NCBI GenBank assembly: GCA_934489895.1
Contig: CAKSST010000006.1
Location: forward strand, 14,658-78,657
DNA: 64,000 nt
Direction of reading: 5' to 3'
Source of the DNA: an uncultured Eubacteriales bacterium
GTDB lineage: Bacteria > Bacillota > Clostridia > Oscillospirales > Acutalibacteraceae
The notes beneath the pieces were generated by a model. That model had not been told where the DNA came from. It saw only the letters and a list, made by a program, of their open reading frames with translations, and did not search any database. A program made the translations under genes and the position numbers. Below are positions 1 through 7,364 of this stretch, in pieces (positions within the stretch are counted from its first letter, which is position 1; each line of letters begins with the position of its first letter).

Positions 1-168
1 AAGCAGGTAAGCTTCAGTGATATTGAACAGGCTCTTCACGCACACGAGCATTTTGAAGATGTAGAAAAAGCTTTTAAATCAGTACAGGAGGTAACCCATT
101 GCTCAACAGGCTGCGGAGGCTGTTACCAAAAAGTGCTGGATGTTATTTCCCATATAATGATGGGTTAA
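1..168 (+). CDS. BFD-like [2Fe-2S]-binding protein, C-terminal part
   Basis: The window opens inside an open frame that ends with TAA at 166-168. The visible 55 residues contain the four-cysteine pattern C-x3-GCGGC followed by a short helix, typical of bacterioferritin-associated ferredoxin (BFD-like) domains that bind a [2Fe-2S] cluster. Small standalone proteins of this kind are common in Clostridia and are thought to act as electron carriers. The start is upstream of the window, so it is unknown whether this is a 60-70 residue protein or the tail of a larger redox enzyme. Partial at its 5' end only; the stop is genuine. Confidence 0.75.
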   Translation, partial: KQVSFSDIEQALHAHEHFEDVEKAFKSVQEVTHCSTGCGGCYQKVLDVISHIMMG

Positions 169-241
169 AATTTAGAATAAAGCTTTGACCGACTATATAT
201 TTTTTAAAAAAATGATGTTTCTCGGCCAATCCACAAAAAAT

Positions 242-294
242 AAAACCAAGGACGGCCTAAAGTATCAAACAGGCTTTCCTTAGTTTTATATTTT
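242..294 (+). terminator. Imperfect terminator-like hairpin after the BFD gene
   Basis: AAAACcAAGGA and GGCCT pair imperfectly with AGGCtTTCCTTaGTTTT across a short loop, followed by a T/A-rich tract. It lies between the BFD gene stop and the next gene's ribosome binding site. Mismatches make it a weak call. Confidence 0.35.
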
Positions 295-310
295 AAAAGG
301 AGAAAAAGCA

Positions 311-925
311 ATGAAAAAAAGCATATTTTTAATTTTCGTTACAGCAATACTGTGTTTTGCGCTTACCGCTTGCGCCGCACAAAACAACCCGTCATCAAGC
401 TCTGCGCAAAACGGAACATCATCATTTCAAAACGACGTAATTGACGAACCTCAGTCAAGCACACCCGCGACGTCGAGCGAAAGCATTTCTGTCGACGAGG
501 CAAAAACAATTGCTCTGCAGCATGCAGGTGTTGAAGAAAAAGACGCAAATTTTTTAAAAACAGAATATGATCATAATGACGGCGTTGCATCCTATGAGAT
601 CGAATTTATTGCCGACAACAGTGAATATGAGTATGATATCAATGCCCGGAACGGCGATATAATCAAGGCGGAAAAGGATGATAAAAATACACAGCAGACC
701 GCTGCAAACTCTACCCTTAAAACCAAGGACGAGGCAAAATCAATTGCTCTGCAGCATGCAAATCTGACCGCCGACAAGATTGCCGCCTATGAGATCGAGC
801 TTGACAACGACGATGCCGTAAAGCATTATGAAATCGAGTTTAAATCGGGCGGTTACGAGTATAAGTATGACATCAACGCCGAAAGCGGCAAAATATTAAA
901 GTCCGAAAAGGAATTTCATGATTAA
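311..925 (+). CDS. Secreted lipoprotein with two PepSY domains
   Basis: The 204-residue protein starts with a lipoprotein signal peptide: basic MKKS, a hydrophobic core, then a lipobox L-T-A-C at about residues 18-21, so it should be acylated and held on the outer face of the membrane. After a Ser-rich linker there are two similar repeats, about 58-125 and 135-203. Each has an EAK-x-IAL-x-HA helix followed by YEIEF strands and a Y-x-YDINA-x-G-I-I/L-K ending, the PepSY fold. PepSY domains are often regulatory or inhibitory modules near secreted peptidases or kinases; no such partner is adjacent. RBS AAAAGGAG lies just upstream, and a strong terminator follows, so it is probably monocistronic. 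Confidence 0.9.
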   Translation: MKKSIFLIFVTAILCFALTACAAQNNPSSSSAQNGTSSFQNDVIDEPQSSTPATSSESISVDEAKTIALQHAGVEEKDANFLKTEYDHNDGVASYEIEFIADNSEYEYDINARNGDIIKAEKDDKNTQQTAANSTLKTKDEAKSIALQHANLTADKIAAYEIELDNDDAVKHYEIEFKSGGYEYKYDINAESGKILKSEKEFHD

Positions 926-930
926 CAACA

Positions 931-966
931 AAAACGACTTGATTTTTAAAAAATCAAGTCGTTTTT
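931..966 (+). terminator. Intrinsic terminator after the PepSY lipoprotein
   Basis: Near-perfect inverted repeat AAAACGACTTGATTTTT / AAAAATCAAGTCGTTTT with A- and T-rich ends, starting a few bases after the lipoprotein stop codon. It may work in both directions. Confidence 0.85.
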
Positions 967-971
967 GACAA

Positions 972-1338
972 GGCTCTTGTTATATTAGCAGTCACCGTAT
1001 ATTAAATGAAGAATGCAGAGATTTTAACGATTACCAAACCGCAAAGGAATATATTGACTTTTGTATTAAGAACATAAGAAAGGAACATACCCCTGTTTTT
1101 GTTTCGGGCTGTTGCAGCGGTGCGGATAAAATAGGTAAAAAAATATGCCGCTCAAAACGGATTTGAGGTTGAAAAATATCCTGCCGATCGGGAAAAATAC
1201 GGCAAAGCGGCAGTACCTATCCGTAATGAACAGATGGCATAAGCAGCTGATTTCGTTATTTGCTTTTGGGACGGCCGGTCAAAAGGTACCAAATCAATGA
1301 TCGATTTTCCAAAAAAGTATAATAAAGCTTACGTATAA
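972..1338 (+). pseudogene. Decayed YspA-type SLOG (DUF2493-like) gene
   Basis: Reading across two lesions gives a recognisable SLOG-family protein: a G-C-C-S-G-A-D nucleotide-binding turn, then K-Y-P-A-D-x-E-K-Y-G-K-A-A, P-I-R-N-E-Q-M-A, F-x-D-G-R-S-x-G-T-K and a final K-K-Y. These are hallmarks of the YspA/cpYpsA SLOG family, thought to bind nucleotide-derived ligands. The first lesion is a one-base expansion in an A7 run at 1137-1143. The second is an in-frame TAA at 1240-1242 where a sense codon is expected. No start codon or ribosome site is present and the 5' end abuts the preceding terminator. I therefore call it a truncated, non-functional remnant. Confidence 0.75.
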
Positions 1339-1354
1339 AGTATATATAAATGCA

Positions 1355-1383
1355 TTGAAACCATAATAATTCTGTGTTATTAT
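1355..1383 (+). promoter_or_regulatory. Candidate sigma-A promoter for the ftr-trx operon
   Basis: TTGAAA (1355-1360) and TATTAT (1378-1383) are separated by 17 bases, 30 bases upstream of the ferredoxin-thioredoxin reductase start. The fit is reasonable in a very A+T-rich stretch, where chance matches are common. Confidence 0.5.
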
Positions 1384-1414
1384 ATTAATACCATCTGACA
1401 AAGGAATGATATTT

Positions 1415-1612
1415 GTGAAAATACGCTTAAATGAAGATGCCGCAACGGTTGCACGCATACGCGAAGGCCTTAAAAAGCGCGGTGGATACTGTCCCTGCCG
1501 TCTTACCAAAACAGAAGAATACAAATGTATGTGTAAGGAGTTTAAAGAACAAATTGCTGACCCTGATTTTGAGGGCTACTGCCACTGTATGCTGTATTAT
1601 AAAGAAAAATAG
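1415..1612 (+). CDS. Ferredoxin-thioredoxin reductase catalytic chain
   Basis: A 65-residue protein with the full cysteine signature of the FTR beta chain: C-P-C, then C-M-C-x2-F, then C-H-C-x-L-Y. These Cys bind a [4Fe-4S] cluster and form the active-site disulfide that passes electrons from ferredoxin to thioredoxin. I chose GTG at 1415, not the ATG at 1406, because AAAGGA (1399-1404) is well spaced for the GTG and abuts the ATG; the resulting N-terminus MKIRLNED fits the family. Thioredoxin follows 15 bases later, its natural partner. No FTR variable (alpha) chain is nearby. The family is confident; exact electron donor and partner are inferred. Confidence 0.88.
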   Translation: MKIRLNEDAATVARIREGLKKRGGYCPCRLTKTEEYKCMCKEFKEQIADPDFEGYCHCMLYYKEK

Positions 1613-1627
1613 ACAGGAGTTATTTAT

Positions 1628-1942
1628 ATGTACGAAACTATATTAACAAAAGAAAATTTTGATACTGAAGTTTTTGCGTCTGACCTACCCGTTTTAGTGG
1701 ATTTTTGGGCAACCTGGTGCGGTCCGTGTATGATGCTTGCCCCCACAATTGAACAAATTGCAAATGAATACGGCGATAAGTACAAGGTTTGCAAGGTTAA
1801 CGTTGACGACCAGCCTGAGCTTGCTATGCGTTTTGACATAAACACCATCCCTACCCTGCTTATTTTCAAGGACGGCAATTTAACCGAATCCTCCGTTGGC
1901 ATTCGCACAATGGATGATATTCTTTACCTGCTGGAAAAATAA
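1628..1942 (+). CDS. trxA: Thioredoxin
   Basis: 104 residues with the classic active site W-C-G-P-C (30-34), the conserved F-W-A-T-W lead-in and the cis-proline loop T-I-P-T-L. Length and motifs match bacterial thioredoxin 1, a cytoplasmic disulfide reductase. It sits 15 bases after the ferredoxin-thioredoxin reductase catalytic chain and 5 bases before the next gene, so it is probably co-transcribed. The arrangement suggests it is reduced by ferredoxin rather than NADPH. An AGGAG ribosome site precedes the ATG. Confidence 0.95.
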   Translation: MYETILTKENFDTEVFASDLPVLVDFWATWCGPCMMLAPTIEQIANEYGDKYKVCKVNVDDQPELAMRFDINTIPTLLIFKDGNLTESSVGIRTMDDILYLLEK

Positions 1943-1947
1943 AAATT

Positions 1948-2565
1948 ATGCAAAACATTTCTGTTTATGCTATAAATATTAATGATATACGTGCAGAGCA
2001 GGAAACAGCTCTTTCTCTTATAACCACTGCGCGCAAAAGCAAAGCTTTACGCTATCGCTTTGAAGCTGACCGACTGCGCTGTATTGCTGCAGGGCTGATG
2101 CTGCGAAAATACTGCAATATTACGTCTGATGACCAAATAACTGTAAATGCACACGGCAAGCCGTCAACCAAATGTCAGGAATTCAATATTTCCCACAGCG
2201 GTGAATGGGCGGTGCTTTGCACTGCGTCCTGCCCTGTCGGCATTGATATTGAGCTAATTAATAAGCATAATCCCAAAACCGCCGCTAACTGCTTCTGCGA
2301 TGATGAGATTGAATGGATGGAGCAAAACCCTAACGAACGCTTTTATATGCTGTGGACACGCAAGGAAAGCATTATAAAAGCTATTGGCAAGGGTTTACAA
2401 TTGCCGCTTAACAGTTTTTGTGTTTTACCCTTTGACAACAGCTTACATACAATTGACGGATGTGCCATTTACTCTCACACAAAGCTTTTTGACAATTATG
2501 CCATATCTCTCACCGCATTTGAGCCACTTGAAGATTTTGATATTATAATATATAAAGTGTTGTAA
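1948..2565 (+). CDS. 4'-phosphopantetheinyl transferase, Sfp type
   Basis: 205 residues with the Sfp-family signatures V-G-I-D-I-E (about 92-97) and W-T-R-K-E-S-I-x-K-A-x-G-K-G-L (about 131-145). The Asp/Glu residues coordinate Mg2+ and the Lys/Glu pair is catalytic. Such enzymes transfer the phosphopantetheine arm of CoA to carrier-protein serines. Sfp-type members usually serve secondary metabolism but can also load fatty-acid ACP. No synthase or carrier protein is in the window, so the substrate is unknown. It follows thioredoxin by 5 bases and ends at a strong terminator, so it is the last gene of the ftr-trx operon. Confidence 0.9.
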   Translation: MQNISVYAININDIRAEQETALSLITTARKSKALRYRFEADRLRCIAAGLMLRKYCNITSDDQITVNAHGKPSTKCQEFNISHSGEWAVLCTASCPVGIDIELINKHNPKTAANCFCDDEIEWMEQNPNERFYMLWTRKESIIKAIGKGLQLPLNSFCVLPFDNSLHTIDGCAIYSHTKLFDNYAISLTAFEPLEDFDIIIYKVL

Positions 2566-2566
2566 T

Positions 2567-2604
2567 CAAAAACGCCGCGAGAATTAATTCTCGCGGCGTT
2601 TTAT
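2567..2604. terminator. Bidirectional terminator
   Basis: Inverted repeat AAAACGCCGCGAGAATT / AATTCTCGCGGCGTTTT between two convergent genes, with A-rich and T-rich flanks on both sides. It can end both the PPTase operon (+) and the NhaC-family gene (-). Confidence 0.9.
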
Positions 2605-2616
2605 TATATTTTATAC

Positions 2617-4218
2617 TTATGCTGCCTTTCTGTTTGCTGTTTTAAGAGTAAACAAGGTTGCAAGTGTAAGTAATACGCCTATGGGCAGTACAATCATCCA
2701 GTTTTGTACAAAGCCTGCTATAATATATGTTACAAGGCTAATGGCAGCAACTGTAATTGCATAAGGCAACTGTGTGGAAACATGATTAATGTGGTCGCAC
2801 TGTGCGCCTGCCGATGACATAATTGTTGTATCGGAAATGGGTGAACAGTGGTCGCCGCAAACAGAACCTGCAAGGCAAGCAGACATGCCGATTGTACCGA
2901 GCGCGCTGCCAACAGGGAATATTGCAAGGACAATCGGAATAAGAATACCGAAAGTACCCCATGATGTACCTGTTGCAAAAGAAATAAGGCAAGCAACAAC
3001 AAAAATAATTGCGGGCAAGAAGTTGTTAAGGTTGCCGGCATTTGCAAGAGTACCTTTAACAAAAGTATCAGACTCAAGTAAGCCTGTCATATTTTTCAGT
3101 GATGTTGCCATTGTTAATATAAGAATTGCGGGCACCATAGCGTTGAATCCCTTGGGAATGCAAGCCATGGCCTGTTTAAAGGTAACAAGTCTTCTTGCAA
3201 TAAAGTAAATCATTATTACAATCAGTGCAATAAGGCCGCCCCAAGGTAATGCTACTGTTGCATCGGTGTTACCAAAAGCTTCGGCAACATTAAGTCCGCC
3301 GCTCTGGCCAACATAATACAATGCGAAAACGCAGATAACAATAAGCACAACTATGGGCAAAACAAGGTCTATAACTCGAGCGTGCGACTTGTCAAGAACC
3401 TCTTCCTTATCATACTCAACCTCGTCCTCATCCTTAACCTCACCGCCGAAAGTGAAAAGGTCGCCGTTAAGTGCATTCTTCTCGTGCAAACGCATCGGAC
3501 CGTAATCAAACTTCATAAGTGTGATTGCAATAATGAAAACAAATGTTAATAATGAGTAGAAGTTGTAAGGAATAGCCTGAATAAAGAGCGACAGACCGTC
3601 CTGTCCCTCCGGCACATATTCAGAAACGGCTGCTGCCCAGGAAGAAATGGGAGCAATCATGCAAATAGGTGCTGCAGTAGCATCAATAAGATATGAAAGC
3701 TTTGCTCGTGAAATTTTAGCGTTATCGGTTACAGGGCGCATAACTGCACCAACTGTAAGGCAGTTAAAATAGTCATCAATAAAGATAAGAACACCAAAGA
3801 CAAATGTGGCAATTGTCGCACCTACTCTGCCCTTAACGTGCTTTGCTGCCCAGTTACCAAAAGCCTGTGAACCGCCTGCATTGTTAAGCAGTGCAACAAT
3901 CATGCCAAGAACAATAAGGAATATAAATATACCTGCTGTACCTGAAACTGATGAAATTAAACCGTCGTTAATTATTTTATCAACTGTATTAAGCGGTTTA
4001 AAGCCTGATGCCAGAAGACCGCCTGCAACAATACCAACAAAAAGTGAAAAATACACTTCCTTAGTAATTAAAGCAAGACCGATTGCCACTACCGGCGGGA
4101 AAAGTGACCATAATGTTCCTACAGGGCTTGAAATGCTGCCTGTTAATGCGCAAACCGCACTAAAAGCCACTATAAAAATAACTATAAGCACTTTTGACAC
4201 AATGTTTTTTGTCTTCAT
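2617..4218 (-). CDS. NhaC-family transporter, predicted lysine transporter
   Basis: 533 residues with about a dozen hydrophobic segments and conserved NhaC-family blocks (F-I-D-D-Y-F-N-C-L-T in the middle, F-A-T-G-T-S-W-G-T-F, and G-D-H-C-S-P-I-S-D-T-T near the C-terminus). The open frame runs further upstream, but ATG 4218 is preceded by GGAGG at correct spacing and starts a proper MKTKN-hydrophobic N-terminus; upstream sequence is riboswitch and terminator. A lysine riboswitch controls it, and NhaC-type carriers under L-box control have been predicted to import lysine. Substrate is thus inferred from regulation; Na+/H+ exchange is the family alternative. Confidence 0.85.
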   Translation of the reverse strand: MKTKNIVSKVLIVIFIVAFSAVCALTGSISSPVGTLWSLFPPVVAIGLALITKEVYFSLFVGIVAGGLLASGFKPLNTVDKIINDGLISSVSGTAGIFIFLIVLGMIVALLNNAGGSQAFGNWAAKHVKGRVGATIATFVFGVLIFIDDYFNCLTVGAVMRPVTDNAKISRAKLSYLIDATAAPICMIAPISSWAAAVSEYVPEGQDGLSLFIQAIPYNFYSLLTFVFIIAITLMKFDYGPMRLHEKNALNGDLFTFGGEVKDEDEVEYDKEEVLDKSHARVIDLVLPIVVLIVICVFALYYVGQSGGLNVAEAFGNTDATVALPWGGLIALIVIMIYFIARRLVTFKQAMACIPKGFNAMVPAILILTMATSLKNMTGLLESDTFVKGTLANAGNLNNFLPAIIFVVACLISFATGTSWGTFGILIPIVLAIFPVGSALGTIGMSACLAGSVCGDHCSPISDTTIMSSAGAQCDHINHVSTQLPYAITVAAISLVTYIIAGFVQNWMIVLPIGVLLTLATLFTLKTANRKAA

Positions 4219-4257
4219 AATTTTTCCTCCAAAATACTTGAATACAGTCTGATAATA

Positions 4258-4294
4258 AAAAAGACCGTTTTGCCTATCGTAAAGCAAAACGACC
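4258..4294 (-). terminator. Expression-platform terminator of the lysine riboswitch
   Basis: On the minus strand an 11-bp stem, GGTCGTTTTGC with GCAAAACGGTC (two G-U pairs), is followed by TTTTTTATT. It lies between the aptamer and the ribosome site of the transporter gene, the position expected of a terminator formed when lysine is bound. Confidence 0.85.
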
Positions 4295-4313
4295 ATAATT
4301 TACATATCGGTTC

Positions 4314-4477
4314 GATAGCGCTCCACGATACTGTGACAAAGCTACGGATATTTTCCGTAAACTCCAACAAAAAAGGCTCAATACACTTTTTTATTTCGGC
4401 GAGGTCCCCTTTCACAGCAAGGTGACGGAAATTGAGTTCCCCTTTTAGCTGTTACTAATGTTCCCCGCGCCTCTATC
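4314..4477 (-). promoter_or_regulatory. Lysine riboswitch (L-box)
   Basis: The minus strand shows the L-box layout. P1 is closed by GATAG at the 5' end (4477) and CTATC at the 3' end (4314). AGAGGCGCGGGGAAC follows the 5' arm, and the conserved internal blocks AAAGGGGA, CCTCGCCGAA and ACAGTATCGTGGAGCGCTATC-like 3' end are all present in order. It is about 160 nt long, as in the lysine family, with a promoter upstream and a terminator downstream. Lysine should turn the transporter gene off. Confidence 0.88.
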
Positions 4478-4527
4478 AAAACATATTCTGTTTTCAATAT
4501 CAAGCGTATATGCTTGTATATAATAAG

Positions 4528-4556
4528 ACTATATCATTTTATTAACAATTTGTCAA
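4528..4556 (-). promoter_or_regulatory. Sigma-A promoter of the lysine-riboswitch transcript
   Basis: TTGACA and TATAGT on the minus strand are separated by exactly 17 bases. The predicted start lies about 45 bases before the aptamer. Confidence 0.75.
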
Positions 4557-4659
4557 TATTTTGGCGTAATTTGTATTGTTTTGTAGAAAATGAGTATAAA
4601 TTATATAAAATGCAGAGACCGGCGTCTTGTTTAAATATGCTAATTTTACAACATAAAAA

Positions 4660-4696
4660 ACAACCGCCATAGTTTTAAAAAATCTACAGCGATTGT
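4660..4696 (-). terminator. Terminator after the metal P-type ATPase gene
   Basis: On the minus strand ACAATCGCTGTAG pairs with CTATGGCGGTTGT over 13 positions, including G-U pairs, and is followed by TTTTTT, just downstream of the ATPase stop codon. Confidence 0.8.
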
Positions 4697-4712
4697 CTTT
4701 TAATTATATTAC

Positions 4713-6578
4713 CTATTTAAATTTTCTGTCATATAACAAAGCGGCTATAAATACAACAAAGCAAGAGCCCGCATTGTGCACCAGTGCTCCTGTTGTGGGA
4801 TTAAGTGCACCCAGAACAGACAGTATAACCGCAAGTATGTTTATTGCTATTGAAAGTGAAATGCTGAATTTTATTGTTTTTACTGTAGCATTTGACAGCT
4901 TTTTGAGATAAGGCAATTTAGAAATATCATCGCTCATCAAAGCAATATCAGCAGCTTCAATCGCAATATCGCTTCCCATACTGCCCATTGCAATTCCAAC
5001 GCTTGCCGTTTTTAGTGCAGGCGCATCATTAACACCGTCGCCTATCATACATACTTTTTTACCGGCTTTGTCCAACTCTTTCAGTTTTTCAACCTTCTGC
5101 TCAGGAAGCAGTTGGGCATATACATTTTTTATTCCTACCTGCTTTGCAAAGTAATCAGCAGTAAGCTTATTATCACCCGTAAGAAAAACCACATCCGTTT
5201 TCATACCTTTAAGTATTTCTACAGCTTTTGCGGCATTATCGCGTATAACATCACTCAAAGCAATTATGCCTATGCACTCAATATCTTTTACAACAATTAC
5301 AGAGACTTTTCCCTGATGTCGCAAAACATTCAGCTTTTGCAGTACCTGATTTTCAAGTGTTATTGACCGCTCTTTCAGATAGCTTTCATTGCCGCAAAGT
5401 ATTTTACTGCCGCCAATTTTAGCGCCAACACCCTTGCCCGCAGTAATTTCAAAGTGCTGTGACTCTAATATTTCAATATTTGTACTTTTTGCAAATGCAA
5501 CAATTGCTTTACCCAAAGGATGCTCGCTTTTTGCTTCGGCAGCAACAGCAAGAGATAAAAGCTCCTCTTCTGTCCTGCCGCCAAAAGCAATTACATCGCA
5601 CACCTCTAACTTGCCGTAGGTTAATGTACCTGTTTTATCAAAAGCAACGGTATCCACCCTGCCCATTTTTTCAAGCGCCTCACCCGATTTAATGATAACG
5701 CCCTGCTTTGTTGCCTGACCTATAGCCGCCATAATAGCCGTAGGTGTAGCAAGCACCAAAGCACAAGGACAGAATACAACCAAAACAGTAACTGCTCTTA
5801 CAATATCCCTTGTTACAAGCAAGGTTATAACGGCAACAACCAAAGCCACAGGTACAAGCCAGCTTGCACTTTTATCGGCAATTCTTGCCATAGGTGCGCG
5901 TTTGTTTTGCGCCTCCTGTACCATTCTTATAAGCTTTTGCAAAGAGCTGTCTTCGCCTATCTTTGCCGCCTTTATATCAACAGCGCCGAAGCAGTTAATT
6001 GTACCGCCGTACACCTCATCGCCCACCGTTTTATCAACAGGAATACTCTCTCCCGTCATAACAGACTGGTCAACTGTGGTCTGCCCGTTTATAATAACAC
6101 CGTCAACTGCAATTGTCTCACCCGGCAAAACGCGTATAACATCACCCTTGCTGACGTCTTTTGCGTCAATGATCTGCTCGTTGCCATCGCAAATTTTTCT
6201 TGCGGTTGTGGGTGCAAGACTTATGAGCTTTTTAAGACCTTTTTTTGCTCTGCCGGTTGTAAAGTCCTCTAAAATCTCACCAAGCGCCATAATAAACGCA
6301 ACCTCGCCCGCTGCAAACAGGTCTCCTATGATAATTGCCGCTATCATAGCAATAGATATAAGCAATGAAGATGAAATTTTTGATATACCCTTGTTGTGTA
6401 TAAGTCTGTATATAGCAAACTGTACCAAAGGTATGCCGTTTATGGCAACGGTTATCCATGCAGGATCAACCGGCAGCTTTACATCTGTTCTTAAAAAAAC
6501 AAAGCTTAAAACAATAAATATACCGCCTATTACAACAGCAGGTATTCCGCTAAGCAGCCATTTAATTTTATTTAACAT
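4713..6578 (-). CDS. Heavy-metal-transporting P1B-type ATPase
   Basis: 621 residues with all catalytic motifs of P1B ATPases: TGES (175-178, actuator domain), the metal-binding membrane motif CPC (270-272), the phosphorylated DKTGTLT (314-320), the SEHPLGKAI HP motif and GDGVNDAPAL. It exports a metal ion across the cell membrane using ATP. The N-terminus goes straight into membrane helices with no HMA metal-binding domain, unlike many Cu or Cd pumps. The last helix region carries H-N-A-G-S. CPC plus that motif does not settle the metal (Cu, Zn/Cd, Mn or Fe are possible). RBS AAAGGAG precedes the ATG. It diverges from a TetR gene that may regulate it. Confidence 0.93.
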   Translation of the reverse strand: MLNKIKWLLSGIPAVVIGGIFIVLSFVFLRTDVKLPVDPAWITVAINGIPLVQFAIYRLIHNKGISKISSSLLISIAMIAAIIIGDLFAAGEVAFIMALGEILEDFTTGRAKKGLKKLISLAPTTARKICDGNEQIIDAKDVSKGDVIRVLPGETIAVDGVIINGQTTVDQSVMTGESIPVDKTVGDEVYGGTINCFGAVDIKAAKIGEDSSLQKLIRMVQEAQNKRAPMARIADKSASWLVPVALVVAVITLLVTRDIVRAVTVLVVFCPCALVLATPTAIMAAIGQATKQGVIIKSGEALEKMGRVDTVAFDKTGTLTYGKLEVCDVIAFGGRTEEELLSLAVAAEAKSEHPLGKAIVAFAKSTNIEILESQHFEITAGKGVGAKIGGSKILCGNESYLKERSITLENQVLQKLNVLRHQGKVSVIVVKDIECIGIIALSDVIRDNAAKAVEILKGMKTDVVFLTGDNKLTADYFAKQVGIKNVYAQLLPEQKVEKLKELDKAGKKVCMIGDGVNDAPALKTASVGIAMGSMGSDIAIEAADIALMSDDISKLPYLKKLSNATVKTIKFSISLSIAINILAVILSVLGALNPTTGALVHNAGSCFVVFIAALLYDRKFK

Positions 6579-6626
6579 ATCGCAGCTCCTTTGTTGACTT
6601 GAAATTCAAAACATCGTATAATATGT

Positions 6627-6640
6627 TTGTTACAAAACAA
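6627..6640. promoter_or_regulatory. Possible TetR operator (imperfect palindrome)
   Basis: TTGTTACAAAACAA is an imperfect inverted repeat in the A+T-rich 174-base gap between the divergent ATPase and TetR genes. Position fits an operator, but the composition makes chance repeats likely. Confidence 0.25.
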
Positions 6641-6752
6641 TATGTTCTGTATATTTATTATACAAATTAATAAGCATATTTGCGATAATCAATTTTTTTA
6701 TATTGTACGTTAATGAACATTTTTGTTATTTTGTTCAATAAAGGAGCATTTT

Positions 6753-7316
6753 ATGGATAGACGACAGAAAAAAACACGCGACGCAATTTTTAAGGCTTTT
6801 ACAACCCTACTTACCAAAAAAGGATATAACCAGATATCTGTGCAGGATATTATTGATGAAGCAAATATAGGCCGAACCACCTTTTACGCTCACTTTGAAA
6901 CTAAGGACTATTTGTTAAAAGACCTGTGTGAAGAGCTGTTCGGTCATATAGTTGATACAGCTACGGGCCTCCCCCATGCGCATTTTCATTGCAGCAGCAG
7001 CGCTGAAGATTCGGTCTTTTTACATCTTTTAAGACACCTGCAAGAAAATGACTGGAACATTTTGCAGCTTTTGTCCTCAGAAAATAATGAGATTTTCCTG
7101 CGATATTTCAAAAGCAATTTAAAAACGCTGGTTATATCACAGTATGCCAATAAAGGCTTGCTTAAAAAATCAGCACTACCGTCCGATTACCTTGTTAACC
7201 ACATTTCCTCTTCCTTTGTTGAAACAGTCAGCTGGTGGATTAAAAATAAAATGAGCCAAACGCCCGAGCAAATAACCGAATACTTTTTGGCGACTATTGA
7301 GCCCATTCTGGAATAA
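6753..7316 (+). CDS. TetR/AcrR-family transcriptional regulator
   Basis: 187 residues starting MDRRQKKTRDAIFKAF, with a TetR N-terminal helix-turn-helix (about residues 8-55: I-S-V-Q-D-I, then A-N-I-G-R-T-T-F-Y-A-H-F, then K-D-Y-L). The C-terminal two thirds are helical and resemble the ligand-binding domains of the DhaS-like TetR subgroup. ATG 6753 is chosen because AAAGGAGC precedes it; an open frame 30 bases longer lacks a ribosome site. It is divergent from the metal ATPase, so control of that gene is a reasonable guess, though metal sensing is unusual for TetR proteins. A terminator follows directly. Confidence 0.88.
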   Translation: MDRRQKKTRDAIFKAFTTLLTKKGYNQISVQDIIDEANIGRTTFYAHFETKDYLLKDLCEELFGHIVDTATGLPHAHFHCSSSAEDSVFLHLLRHLQENDWNILQLLSSENNEIFLRYFKSNLKTLVISQYANKGLLKKSALPSDYLVNHISSSFVETVSWWIKNKMSQTPEQITEYFLATIEPILE

Positions 7317-7354
7317 AAAAAAGAACAAACTCAGAATTTTGAGTTTGTTCTTTT
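7317..7354. terminator. Bidirectional terminator
   Basis: AAAAGAACAAACTCA and TGAGTTTGTTCTTTT form a long perfect stem with A and T tails between the TetR gene (+) and the end of the eight-gene operon (-). Confidence 0.9.
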
Positions 7355-7364
7355 AATTTATTTA

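Noticed and set aside
4219..4296. N-terminal extension of the NhaC-family protein
   Set aside because: The extra 26 codons overlap the riboswitch terminator, and GGAGG points to ATG 4218.
5902..6597. 231-codon plus-strand frame
   Set aside because: Antisense shadow of the P-type ATPase membrane region.
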